Assembly (NCBI GenBank): GCA_002308435.1
Contig: DBUY01000013.1
Span: forward strand, 1 to 26,107
Source: Proteobacteria bacterium UBA1278
GTDB taxonomy: Bacteria > Pseudomonadota > Gammaproteobacteria > Comchoanobacterales > Comchoanobacteraceae
DNA: 26,107 nucleotides
Direction of reading: 5' to 3'
Part shown: positions 1-7,338 of the stretch, one piece after another
Layout: every line of letters starts with the position of its first letter
Numbering within the stretch: position 1 is the stretch's first letter
The notes under the pieces: model-generated
What the model saw: the letters and a program-made list of their open reading frames with translations, nothing else
Told to the model about the DNA's origin: nothing
Database searches by the model: none
Translations under genes and position numbers: made by a program

Positions 1-504
1 CTCTGCGCCGAGAAGAAAAAAATGCATGCAGATATCGCCGGCGACGCACAATTAAAAACACAAGTTGTTCAGCTTGACAACCTAACTCGCCTCGAAACAG
101 AAAAATACCTCGCCCTCAAGTTACAACTATCCACTGACAGCAAACGCTGTCCAATGATTCCCAAGGACTACATCGACCAACTCTATCACAGAACACAAGG
201 AAACTTATTTCGTATCAACCAAGATGCAGCTCGATCCTTACCAGAGCACCTTAATGTCCAGGAAACACCTGCTCCACAGGCTCAAACATGGGAACAGTAT
301 CAGCGCTTTCTTCCGCTTGCTTTATTACCACTTGCTGCGATCGCAGCTATTGTCACGCAATACGCCACAAACACACCAAGCCAACAGGCATTACCGCGCA
401 TCGAGCAAGTCCAAAAACTGACAACACCACCACCAACAGCACGCCAAGTCAGCAAATTGCTATACGCACTCAGTCAACCCGAGATGAAAAGCGACCACCC
501 GTAA
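1..504 (+). CDS. C-terminal part of a DamX/ExeA-like AAA ATPase with one membrane segment (5' end outside window)
   Basis: The frame is open from base 1, so the gene starts upstream of the window; the first in-window ATG is at 22 but no P-loop is present after it, which argues against a complete gene. Residues after that ATG resemble the end of the ExeA/DamX AAA module: a segment with LTRLETEKYLALKL matches the usual LxxLxxxExxxYLxxRL, and LYHRTQGNLFRINQDAARSL matches the terminal SxGxPRxIN helix. A hydrophobic stretch (FLPLALLPLAAIAAIVTQYA) follows, then a short Pro/Thr-rich tail. DamX proteins normally carry a SPOR domain after the membrane segment; here only about 45 residues remain, so the SPOR domain is absent. 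The 3' end overlaps the convergent fmt by 35 bp. The family call is an inference from weak similarity. Confidence 0.6.
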   Translation, partial: LCAEKKKMHADIAGDAQLKTQVVQLDNLTRLETEKYLALKLQLSTDSKRCPMIPKDYIDQLYHRTQGNLFRINQDAARSLPEHLNVQETPAPQAQTWEQYQRFLPLALLPLAAIAAIVTQYATNTPSQQALPRIEQVQKLTTPPPTARQVSKLLYALSQPEMKSDHP

Positions 505-1438
505 ATAATGTGCTCAATCGGCGATATTGGTCAGCGACCAAACGCACAACTTCACCAGACATTTGCACACAAACCAGCTCAACCCCACCTTCACCACAGG
601 CAACTTGAATCGCATTTGGCGTCACAGAAATCACAGAGCCCGGGGGCAGATCATGCGTCGCAGAATAAGCGATGACTCGCGCCTCAAGAACACGAACACG
701 CATCGTGTTAAAATAAGTAAACGCCATCGGTAGGCCGTGAAAAGCACAAATATGAAGCACAACATCACGAGCAGATTTTGTCCAATCAATCAGCGCCTGC
801 TGCTTGGTGATCTTTGCTGCATATGTTACACCTGCTTCTGGCTGTGCATATGACTGCGCCTGAAAGTGTGGAAGCCGATCTAGCACTGTGACAAGCGACT
901 TTGCCCCCAATAAGGCAAGCTGGTTTAACAAATCAGATTGTGTGGTACCTAATGCCAACGACACAGACTCCTGATACAATATTGCACCAGTATCCATACC
1001 GGAGTCCATCTGCATGACGGTCACTCCAGTCCGTGAGTCACCGGCAAGGATCGCATGCACAATCGGTGCAGCACCTCGCCAACGTGGCAAAAGTGACGCA
1101 TGGTTGTTAATACAACCAAAACGAGGGGTATCTAAAATTTCTTGAGAGACAATCTGTCCGTATGCAGCAACGACAAGCACATCTATTTCAGCATCCTGCA
1201 TCATGGCCACCGCCTCGGACCCTAGCCGTTTCGGCTGATACACCGGGATATGATTCGCCTGTGCAAATCGCTTTACCGGCGACGGTTGCAGCTTATGACC
1301 CCGACCAGCAGGGCGGTCTGGCTGCGTAAACACAAATAAAACTTCATGTCGAGATTGTAATAGTAAGTCTAGCGAGACAACCGCAAATTCAGGCGTCCCA
1401 GCATAGGCAATACGGAGCGGACGAGACGAGTTAGCCAC
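470..1438 (-). CDS. fmt: Methionyl-tRNA formyltransferase
   Basis: Transfers a formyl group from 10-formyl-tetrahydrofolate to Met-tRNA(fMet), making the initiator tRNA competent for bacterial initiation. The 322-aa product has the usual family length (about 315). The N-terminal Rossmann half starts LRIAYAGTPEFA, and the active-site loop contains INNHASLLPRWRGAAP, giving the catalytic Asn111 and His113; MDSGMDTGAI supplies the catalytic Asp149. A C-terminal OB-like tRNA-binding domain follows from about residue 210. The start is GTG and overlaps the end of def by 8 nt, so translational coupling in a def-fmt operon is likely; no good Shine-Dalgarno is visible in front. The two products act at opposite ends of the formyl-Met cycle. 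Its 3' end overlaps the convergent upstream gene by 35 bp. Confidence 0.97.
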   Translation of the reverse strand: MANSSRPLRIAYAGTPEFAVVSLDLLLQSRHEVLFVFTQPDRPAGRGHKLQPSPVKRFAQANHIPVYQPKRLGSEAVAMMQDAEIDVLVVAAYGQIVSQEILDTPRFGCINNHASLLPRWRGAAPIVHAILAGDSRTGVTVMQMDSGMDTGAILYQESVSLALGTTQSDLLNQLALLGAKSLVTVLDRLPHFQAQSYAQPEAGVTYAAKITKQQALIDWTKSARDVVLHICAFHGLPMAFTYFNTMRVRVLEARVIAYSATHDLPPGSVISVTPNAIQVACGEGGVELVCVQMSGEVVRLVADQYRRLSTLFTGGRFSSRVD

Positions 1439-1922
1439 GGCGAAAACGCAGGTTAACGATCTTCCGCTTGAGTGCGCTCAAGTGGTCAATGAATAAAACT
1501 CCATTCAGATGATCAATCTCATGCTGCATACATTTTGCCATAAAACCATCTTCAACATACTCTTTGATCTCTCCATCTAAGTCCATTGCGCGCACAACGA
1601 CACGTTCGTAGCGCTTCACCTTCTCGTGGACATTAGCAACAGACATACACCCCTCAGCGGTAAAAGTTTCGCCCTCACCTGAAATCACCTCAGGGTTTAT
1701 CAAACACAATGGTTGGTCTTTCTTTTCCGAGAAGTCAATAACGGTTATCCGTAGCGGGATGCCGAGCTGCGTAGCTGCAAGCGCAGCACAATTCGTTGCG
1801 GCGTAGAGCGTTTCAAACATATTTTCGACGATACGCTTAATTTCTGGGGTGACCTCCTCAACCACACGGCCAGGCTGAGAGAGGCGCTCGTCAGGGTGTT
1901 GCAGAATTTCGTAAATCGCCAT
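1431..1922 (-). CDS. def: Peptide deformylase
   Basis: Metalloenzyme that removes the formyl group from nascent proteins. The start chosen is the ATG at 1922 (MAIYEILQHPDERL), giving 163 aa; a longer frame reaches 2114 but runs through the promoter and antisense to rsmB. Motif 2 is EGCMS (metal-ligand Cys) and motif 3 is QHEIDH (two His ligands plus catalytic Glu), so the metal site is intact. Motif 1 is unusual: the canonical GxGxAAxQ reads CAALAATQ, with both Gly replaced. This may be a subfamily trait rather than damage, since the rest is well conserved. First gene of the def-fmt operon, transcribed divergently from rsmB; no strong Shine-Dalgarno precedes the ATG. Confidence 0.95.
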   Translation of the reverse strand: MAIYEILQHPDERLSQPGRVVEEVTPEIKRIVENMFETLYAATNCAALAATQLGIPLRITVIDFSEKKDQPLCLINPEVISGEGETFTAEGCMSVANVHEKVKRYERVVVRAMDLDGEIKEYVEDGFMAKCMQHEIDHLNGVLFIDHLSALKRKIVNLRFRRG

Positions 1923-1935
1923 TTTTGAGTCATAA

Positions 1936-1983
1936 TTGAATAATTGGTCAGTAAATTGTACAATATAACAAGGACCAACACAA
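1936..1983. promoter_or_regulatory. Face-to-face sigma70 promoters for def and rsmB sharing a palindromic -10
   Basis: On the plus strand TTGAAT (1936-1941), a 17-bp spacer and TACAAT (1959-1964) point to rsmB. On the minus strand TTGTGT (1983-1978), a 17-bp spacer and TACAAT (1960-1955) point to def. The two -10 hexamers sit on the palindrome ATTGTACAAT (1955-1964), so RNA polymerase could load in either direction but not both at once. Predicted starts are near 1971 for rsmB and 1948 for def. Seen in sequence; promoter activity is inferred. Confidence 0.65.
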
Positions 1984-1991
1984 GCATCGCC

Positions 1992-3278
1992 GTGAAACGA
2001 CCCAGCGAATATATCAAAAACTACATGGGCTGCGTTGCGGCACTCGAGGCAGTGGAGACACGCCAGGACCACATCAGCACCGCGATCAAACAGCAACCTT
2101 TCAGTCAACAACACGAACTAATCCGAGCAGTAATAACAGGGGTCATTCGGCACTATGAAACCTTACAGCACTGGGTAGTGCGACAAACCAAGTTCAAACC
2201 CAAGGACCAGAACTTACGAAGATTGATTATGATTGGCGCGTTCCAGTACCAATTCATGCAAAATGGACGGTCGAGAGAAACCATTTTTCAAGCAGCAGAA
2301 ACAGCCTCCCATCTCAATCGAGGCTGGGCGAAACACATCATTTACGCAGTCCTAAACAAACTGCGAAACCATGACATCCCCATGAAAGTAAACGCGCCCT
2401 CATGGCTAGTCGAGAAGCTGCAACAAGACCACCCCAAAGAAGTGGTCGATCGAATACTTACTCACTGGCAAACACCCCCAAGCAGCCTCTGTCTGCGCAT
2501 CGATCCTGCGCAAACAAGCCGGACCAAAGCCCAAAACTCACTACAAGAACACGGCATAACCACGCACACCTGCACGCTGAGCACAATCGGTCTTCACGCA
2601 AAACAACAAGACCTAGACCACATACTTAAACTACAAGACCATAGCGTTTACATCCAAGATTGCATCCACCAACACAGCCCAAGCTTAATCCCCAAACTTA
2701 CAGAAAACGCCCGTGTACTTGACGCCTGCGCCGCACCAGGGGGTAAGACAACAGCACTCCTGTGCGCACAACCCAAACTACGAATTGATGCACTGGAGAT
2801 CAATCCAAGCCGCGCAAAACGGCTACAAGAAAACTTATCACACCATGACCAAGCCAAGGTGATTATTGGTGATGCCCTTGCGACAACTCAGTGGTGGGAT
2901 GGACAAGCATATGATGCAATTATCGTAGACGCACCATGCTCTGCAACCGGACTAATACAAAAAAAGCCGGAAATAAAATTGATACAATCCCCAGAGAATA
3001 TTGTGAAATTACAGAGTAAGCAGCGTAGTATTCTTGACGCACTCTGGCCACTACTCAAAAATGAGGGCACACTCCTCTACAGCACCTGTTCAGTGCTTTC
3101 TGCAGAAAACGAGCAAGTGGTACTCCCATTTATCGAGAGCGTCAACGCGACAGGAAAATCAGCAGCAATGATCCCCCAGGGGTACAAAACACGCCTGCCA
3201 GATCAATACCACACTGGCGGCTTCGTAGCCCTAATCGAAAAGCAAAAAACAAAATCCACAGAGTTATCCACAGGATAA
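1992..3278 (+). CDS. rsmB: 16S rRNA (cytosine-967-C5)-methyltransferase
   Basis: Methylates C967 of 16S rRNA using S-adenosylmethionine. An N-terminal NusB-like RNA-binding domain (about residues 10-130) precedes a Rossmann methyltransferase domain. Motif I is DACAAPGGKTT (about 244-254), motif IV PCSATG (about 315-320) holds the catalytic-pathway Cys, and motif VI STCSV (about 364-368) holds the second conserved Cys. The frame opens at a TTG at 1944, but that lies upstream of the likely transcription start near 1971, so the GTG at 1992 (MKRPSEYIKNYMG) is preferred; ATG 2025 is a further option. The last codons overlap a perfect DnaA box, so the gene runs directly into the putative oriC. It lies on the plus strand pointing towards the origin, and is rich in C over G on its coding strand. 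Confidence 0.94.
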   Translation: MKRPSEYIKNYMGCVAALEAVETRQDHISTAIKQQPFSQQHELIRAVITGVIRHYETLQHWVVRQTKFKPKDQNLRRLIMIGAFQYQFMQNGRSRETIFQAAETASHLNRGWAKHIIYAVLNKLRNHDIPMKVNAPSWLVEKLQQDHPKEVVDRILTHWQTPPSSLCLRIDPAQTSRTKAQNSLQEHGITTHTCTLSTIGLHAKQQDLDHILKLQDHSVYIQDCIHQHSPSLIPKLTENARVLDACAAPGGKTTALLCAQPKLRIDALEINPSRAKRLQENLSHHDQAKVIIGDALATTQWWDGQAYDAIIVDAPCSATGLIQKKPEIKLIQSPENIVKLQSKQRSILDALWPLLKNEGTLLYSTCSVLSAENEQVVLPFIESVNATGKSAAMIPQGYKTRLPDQYHTGGFVALIEKQKTKSTELSTG

Positions 3279-3510
3279 ATTGCGCCGGTCAAGTGTCAGA
3301 CGAAGTGGACAAGCTTGTGGATAACACCCCACAAGCCATTTGTACAAGCATACCGCCTAAAATTAACCACAACACGAAACGCCATAGTCCACACCTTTAC
3401 CCACAAGAGAACACCCAATAAAAAACCATATAAACATTAAGATATGATGTTTATCGAGTTATACAGCGCTCTACATACTACCACTATATTTTATTTATTA
3501 TTTAGGTAAT
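3264..3510. other. Putative chromosomal replication origin (oriC): DnaA boxes plus AT-rich unwinding region
   Basis: Perfect DnaA boxes TTATCCACA lie at 3264-3272 (plus) and 3316-3324 (minus). One-mismatch boxes are TTAACCACA at 3363-3371 and TTACCCACA at 3397-3405; a weaker TAGTCCACA is at 3385-3393. An AT-rich stretch follows at about 3416-3510, ending in ATTTTATTTATTATTTAG. No gene fills 3279-3593. The C-over-G excess left of it changes to G-over-C on the right, and rpmH-rnpA-yidC-mnmE and parAB are nearby, as around many bacterial origins. dnaA is not adjacent, and I see no GATC between 3279 and 3540, so Dam/SeqA control of the E. coli type is not suggested. Function is inferred. Confidence 0.7.
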
Positions 3511-3511
3511 C

Positions 3512-3527
3512 TGTTTCACGTCTCCGA
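3512..3527. other. Half-matching parS-like site
   Basis: TGTTTCACGT matches the first ten bases of the conserved ParB site TGTTTCACGTGAAACA, but the right half (CTCCGA) does not match. It lies between the AT-rich origin stretch and the rpmH promoter, a location where parS would make sense, and parB is in this window. It may be a decayed or low-affinity site, or chance. Confidence 0.25.
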
Positions 3528-3539
3528 ATGTACGCCCTC

Positions 3540-3568
3540 TTGACTAGACAAATCAAGATGCGTATAAT
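3540..3568 (+). promoter_or_regulatory. Strong sigma70 promoter for the rpmH operon
   Basis: TTGACT (3540-3545), a 17-bp spacer and a perfect TATAAT (3563-3568) stand 25 bp before the rpmH start, predicting transcription from about 3575 and a leader of about 19 nt. This is the best consensus match in the window, fitting a ribosomal protein operon. Confidence 0.85.
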
Positions 3569-3593
3569 GTGTCAACAACATACGGATACAGAA

Positions 3594-3728
3594 ATGTCAA
3601 CCTTTCAAAAGCCCAGCAACAAATCACGTAAAACAACACATGGCTTTCGTAAGCGGATGAAGTCGTCCAGCGGCCGTGATACAATCAATCGACGTAGACG
3701 TAAGGGTCGCCACACGATCAGTGTGTAG
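3594..3728 (+). CDS. rpmH: 50S ribosomal protein bL34
   Basis: Small basic protein of the large ribosomal subunit. The ATG at 3594 gives 44 aa, the family length; the longer open frame from 3528 starts before the promoter -10 and is rejected. The core HGFRKRM, then a GRDxINRRRRKGR tail, matches THGFRARM...GRxVLxRRRAKGR. The N-terminus reads MSTFQKPSN instead of the near-invariant MKRTFQPSN, so it lacks the KR pair and carries an extra Lys, a modest oddity. First gene of rpmH-rnpA-yidD-yidC, directly downstream of a strong promoter. The Shine-Dalgarno is weak (CGGA, 10 bases before the ATG). Confidence 0.96.
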   Translation: MSTFQKPSNKSRKTTHGFRKRMKSSSGRDTINRRRRKGRHTISV

Positions 3729-3733
3729 CGTAT

Positions 3734-4078
3734 ATGACCGCCTTGGCAAAACAATCCCTCTGCTCCGAGCAGGAAATACAGGCAATCAGGCAAAAGGGCC
3801 AACGATGTCGTGATGAGTATCTCTCATTCACCTGGATCAAGGCGCAAGAAAACCGACATGCGATTAGCTGCTCTAAGCGCATTGTACGACGAGCAGTAGA
3901 CAGAAATTATTTTAAACGGATTAACCGCGTTTTTGCAACGGCGCCCCAGACCCCGCCTTATAATCTGCACATGCTTATTTCCGCCCGCCCCGCACTTTCC
4001 CAGGTCGATAGGGGTAATATAAAACAGGTAGTTACCAACGCATGGCAATTATTTCGAAAAAAATCAAGCAAGCTTTGA
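3734..4078 (+). CDS. rnpA: Ribonuclease P protein component
   Basis: Protein subunit of RNase P, which helps the catalytic RNA bind precursor tRNA leaders. 114 aa, normal for the family. The signature RNR region is seen as RAVDRNYFKRINRVF (compare KAVERNRIKRLIRE), preceded by SCSKRIVRRAV, and the N-terminal part has the expected pattern leading into IRQKGQR. It starts 5 nt after the rpmH stop and its last 37 nt overlap yidD, so the three genes are surely cotranscribed. No clear Shine-Dalgarno; coupling to rpmH translation is likely. Confidence 0.94.
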   Translation: MTALAKQSLCSEQEIQAIRQKGQRCRDEYLSFTWIKAQENRHAISCSKRIVRRAVDRNYFKRINRVFATAPQTPPYNLHMLISARPALSQVDRGNIKQVVTNAWQLFRKKSSKL

Positions 4079-4305
4079 TCTCTCTGATTAAGAGTTACAA
4101 GCGAATGGTATCTCCGTGGCTATCGCCAAGTTGCCGTTTCGTGCCCTCTTGCTCCGAGTATTCAATACTATGCCTAAAAGAGAAGCGGCTGATTACTGCG
4201 CTGTATTTAATCACCGCTCGACTCTTTCGCTGTAATCCCTTCACTCGAGGTGGCCTGGATTTAAGCTGTCTCAACCATACCAAGGAGCAACATGAAAACC
4301 ACTAA
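4042..4305 (+). CDS. yidD: Membrane protein insertion efficiency factor YidD
   Basis: Small inner-membrane-associated protein that assists YidC/Sec insertion. 87 aa. An amphipathic N-terminal helix (IKQALISLIKSYKRMVSP) precedes the family core CRFVPSCSEYS and RLFRCNPFTRGGLD, matching CRFxPTCSxYA and RxxRCxPxxxGGxDPVP; the terminal PVP is replaced (DLSCL). The start at ATG 4042 lies inside rnpA (37-nt overlap), and the 3' end overlaps yidC by 14 nt, an unusually nested arrangement that ties expression of the three genes together. Confidence 0.94.
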   Translation: MAIISKKIKQALISLIKSYKRMVSPWLSPSCRFVPSCSEYSILCLKEKRLITALYLITARLFRCNPFTRGGLDLSCLNHTKEQHENH

Positions 4306-5926
4306 AAATATTTATTTAATTCCCGTCCTTGCCTTTCTGTTGGTCATGCTTCAGCGAGCCTGGTTTTCAAATACCACGACTGCAACCAGCGCGCCCCAGA
4401 CGCAGCAAACAACGAAAATAACTGGATTGGGTAAGATTGCTAGCTTCAAACCCGAAAACAGCGTTCTCGTATCAACGGATAAGTTCACCGTCAATATTAG
4501 TACTCAGGGTGGGGCAATCATCGGGGCGTACTTACAAGAGTTTCCTCAATCACTCAACGACAAATCGCCGTTTACAATGCTAAGTAACGACCCCGGTCAT
4601 CTTTATGTTGCACAATCAGGCATGTCTGGTGACGCTGACCTTAGGTTTCGTGCGACGCAGCAGCGCTATACCTTGGGCGATGGGGATGATTACGTAGATG
4701 TTGTTCTAGAAGCAAAAGATGACTTTGGAAAACGATTCACAAAAAACTATCGATTTTATCGAGACAGCTACCACTTTGATATTACATCGACGGTGGAGAA
4801 TCGATCGACAGCAGATTGGTCGGGTCTTCACTATTCCCGGTATATCCTTCGTCACGACTCCCCTGAGGATTTAGCCGCAAAGAATGTTCCCATCGATATA
4901 GACGCGCCAAAACCCGGTTGGTTTACGTTTTCAACCTATACTGGCCCTGCATATTTCACAGACAACAAGCCGTACGTGAAGCTACCATTTTCTGACGTTG
5001 AGCGAAAAGCAGTCAAAAAGAATATCGATGGACCGGGGTGGATTGCGATGCAACAGCGGTATTTCATCAGCGCATTTATCCCACAACTTAAATCTGACCA
5101 TACCGTAACGGCAACCTGGCAGCGTGGTACGACAGAGCAGGACGGTGGAGAGTATAGAAACCTACTTAATTTTTCCACTGTCGGTCAACCCCTCTCATTG
5201 GCACCTGGAGAATCAACCAGTGCAACCGCCAGGCTTTACATTGGCCCTGAAAAAGCCAAGCGTCTTGCGCCATTAGCTAAGGGCCTTGAGCTCACTGTAG
5301 ACTATGGTTGGTTATGGTTTATTTCGGATCTACTCTTTCAAGCCCTCGTCATGATATACGGATACCTTGGCAGCTGGGGCTGGTCTATCATCATGGTGAC
5401 CTGTATCGTGAAGCTCTTGTTTTACAAGCTATCTGAAGCAAGCTACCTAGCGATGGCTAAGCAGAAAAAGCTGCAACCAAAAGTAAATCAAATCAACGAG
5501 ACACACAAAGATGATGCCGAAGCGCGCAGTAAAGCGCTCATCGCGCTGTATCAGAAAGAGTCAATCAACCCATTATCGGGCTGCCTACCCCAGCTCTTAC
5601 AGATGCCATTCTTTATCGCGCTATATTATGTCCTCATAGAAAGCGTGGTGCTCCGTTTTCAGCCGTTCTTGTGGTTGCCTGATTTATCATCTGCAGACCC
5701 CTTCTTTATATTGCCTGCAGTATTCTGCCTGAGTATGATTGCCATGCAGAAAATATCGCCAGCCCCACCTCAAGCTGACAATAGTCAAGCAAACGCAATG
5801 CTCATGATGCCCTTTTTCATGACACTGATGACCGCACAGCTTCCCTCTGGACTATTATTATATTGGGTGACTAACAATGTGTTGAGTTTGGCTCAACAGT
5901 GGAACGTAATGCGACATTATCAGTAA
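4292..5926 (+). CDS. yidC: Membrane protein insertase YidC (60-kDa type)
   Basis: Inserts and folds inner-membrane proteins alone or with SecYEG. 544 aa, close to E. coli (548). The first membrane segment spans residues 7-21, then a large periplasmic beta domain runs to about 330. The conserved insertase core follows with membrane segments near 340-380, 432-452, 470-486 and 502-525. The cytoplasmic hairpin SYLAMAKQKKLQPK is typical. The groove residue that is Arg366 in E. coli is Lys374 here, a change I believe is common outside enterics. AGGAG at 4283-4287 gives a good ribosome binding site for ATG 4292. The stop overlaps the mnmE start (TAATG). Confidence 0.98.
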   Translation: MKTTKNIYLIPVLAFLLVMLQRAWFSNTTTATSAPQTQQTTKITGLGKIASFKPENSVLVSTDKFTVNISTQGGAIIGAYLQEFPQSLNDKSPFTMLSNDPGHLYVAQSGMSGDADLRFRATQQRYTLGDGDDYVDVVLEAKDDFGKRFTKNYRFYRDSYHFDITSTVENRSTADWSGLHYSRYILRHDSPEDLAAKNVPIDIDAPKPGWFTFSTYTGPAYFTDNKPYVKLPFSDVERKAVKKNIDGPGWIAMQQRYFISAFIPQLKSDHTVTATWQRGTTEQDGGEYRNLLNFSTVGQPLSLAPGESTSATARLYIGPEKAKRLAPLAKGLELTVDYGWLWFISDLLFQALVMIYGYLGSWGWSIIMVTCIVKLLFYKLSEASYLAMAKQKKLQPKVNQINETHKDDAEARSKALIALYQKESINPLSGCLPQLLQMPFFIALYYVLIESVVLRFQPFLWLPDLSSADPFFILPAVFCLSMIAMQKISPAPPQADNSQANAMLMMPFFMTLMTAQLPSGLLLYWVTNNVLSLAQQWNVMRHYQ

Positions 5927-7263
5927 TGGTGCACCCTACGGTTTCGACTATCGTGGCCTGTGCAACAGGCCATGTTCAAGCAGGTATTAGTATTGTCAGG
6001 GTATCAGGACCTCTGGCGTCTACTATCGCCCACCAGCTCACGCACCGGGTAGTAACAAAACCCAATCATGCAGTTTATCGAGCAATCTTTGATAAGGATG
6101 GTGATGAAATTGATCGCGGTGTCGTTGTCTTCTTCAAGAGCCCCGCCTCATTCACCGGCGAAGATTTGTTAGAAGTTCACACCCACGGTAGTCCATTTAT
6201 CGTCCAACAAGTCATCGCAACCTGTCTCACCCATGGTGCCGTGTTGGCAAAACCAGGGGAGTTTAGTGAACGCGCATTTCTGAATGGAAAAATAGACCTG
6301 GTTCAAGCGGAGGGCATCGCAGATTTAATTGCATCGCAAACAAAAGCACAAGCAACTGCGGCAAACGCAAGTGTTCAGGGGGCGTTTTCAAAAGCCGTCG
6401 CGCGTTTACAAGCGTCACTAACCGCTATTCGAACCGATATCGAAGCAGCCATTGATTTCTCAGATCAGGCAGTTTCAACGAATCATGAGCATGCAATACA
6501 GTCCGCACTCGCACAACTTGCAGTTCAGGGCGAGGCGTTACTTGATCAAGTAAAGCGGGCAATTCTCACCCAAGCAGGACTGCGCGTGGTGATGCTGGGA
6601 GAACCCAATGTCGGAAAGTCTTCACTCCTCAACCAGCTCACACAACAGGATTTTGCAATCGTTACTGATATTCCGGGAACAACAAGAGATACACTGCGAG
6701 CGCGTATTGTGCATGCGGGACAATCTATAGAAGTGATTGATACCGCTGGGTTAAGAGACAGTCATGACCCCATTGAATCGATCGGCATTCAGAAGGCTAT
6801 TCAAGCGGTACAAAGTGCCGATGTGATCTGGCTGATGGTCGATGCATCAACCGCCAGCGAAACCCATGTCACACAACAGCGAAAACATATCCCTCGAGAA
6901 AAGCAAGACGCATTACTGATTGTAGCCAACAAGCGAGATTTGGTTGAGCTGCTGCCTAGCGCTGTCGATACAGCCGTTTCTGCACTGAGCGGTGACAATA
7001 TTGAACAGCTTCTTGAAATGACATTAGAAAAAGTTGGGCATACAACTGAAAAAAGCCCATTCTCAGCACGCGAGCGCCATCAGATCGCCTTGGAAGATTT
7101 TCTTGGTCATGTCAAGCATGCAGGACAAGCGCCCGGCGCAATGGCTGAGCTCATCGCGGAAGACCTAAGACTAGCCCAGCGTTGTCTGTCTGAAATAACT
7201 GGAGAATTTCACTCAGAAGATCTGCTCGATGCCATATTTCGGACTTTTTGTCTAGGCAAATAA
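5926..7263 (+). CDS. mnmE: tRNA uridine-5-carboxymethylaminomethyl synthesis GTPase MnmE
   Basis: With MnmG forms the complex that modifies the wobble U34 of certain tRNAs. The ATG at 5926 overlaps the yidC stop (TAATG) and gives 445 aa; an upstream in-frame start at 5899 would add nine residues unlike the family. The G domain shows P-loop GEPNVGKS (225-232), DIPGTTRD, DTAGLRD, NKRD and a SALSG G5 element. The C-terminus is CLGK, keeping the essential Cys of the CxGK motif. The N-terminal folate-binding loop, usually PPGRGGVGI, reads GHVQAGISI, a notable divergence. Partner mnmG is in the same window but separated by kdsB and a phosphodiesterase gene. Confidence 0.97.
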   Translation: MVHPTVSTIVACATGHVQAGISIVRVSGPLASTIAHQLTHRVVTKPNHAVYRAIFDKDGDEIDRGVVVFFKSPASFTGEDLLEVHTHGSPFIVQQVIATCLTHGAVLAKPGEFSERAFLNGKIDLVQAEGIADLIASQTKAQATAANASVQGAFSKAVARLQASLTAIRTDIEAAIDFSDQAVSTNHEHAIQSALAQLAVQGEALLDQVKRAILTQAGLRVVMLGEPNVGKSSLLNQLTQQDFAIVTDIPGTTRDTLRARIVHAGQSIEVIDTAGLRDSHDPIESIGIQKAIQAVQSADVIWLMVDASTASETHVTQQRKHIPREKQDALLIVANKRDLVELLPSAVDTAVSALSGDNIEQLLEMTLEKVGHTTEKSPFSARERHQIALEDFLGHVKHAGQAPGAMAELIAEDLRLAQRCLSEITGEFHSEDLLDAIFRTFCLGK

Positions 7264-7280
7264 ATCACCCCGAGCTGTCA

Positions 7281-7309
7281 TTGCCCTCTTTTCAATCCCG
7301 TGCTAGACT
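7281..7309 (+). promoter_or_regulatory. Possible weak promoter before kdsB
   Basis: TTGCCC (7281-7286), 17-bp spacer, TAGACT (7304-7309), in the 75-bp gap after mnmE. Each hexamer matches consensus at four of six positions, so this is only suggestive. Confidence 0.35.
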
Positions 7310-7338
7310 GAAAACTCAGAGAAAAATCCGAGATAAGA

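Noticed and set aside
1923..2114. N-terminal extension of def up to 2114
   Set aside because: The added 64 residues have no match to the family, run through the predicted promoter and lie antisense to rsmB.
3528..3593. N-terminal extension of rpmH
   Set aside because: It would begin upstream of the consensus promoter; bL34 is 44-46 residues and starts at 3594.
5411..5413. Lys in place of the E. coli YidC groove Arg366
   Set aside because: Lys at this position is, as far as I know, frequent in YidC of other proteobacteria and keeps the positive charge.
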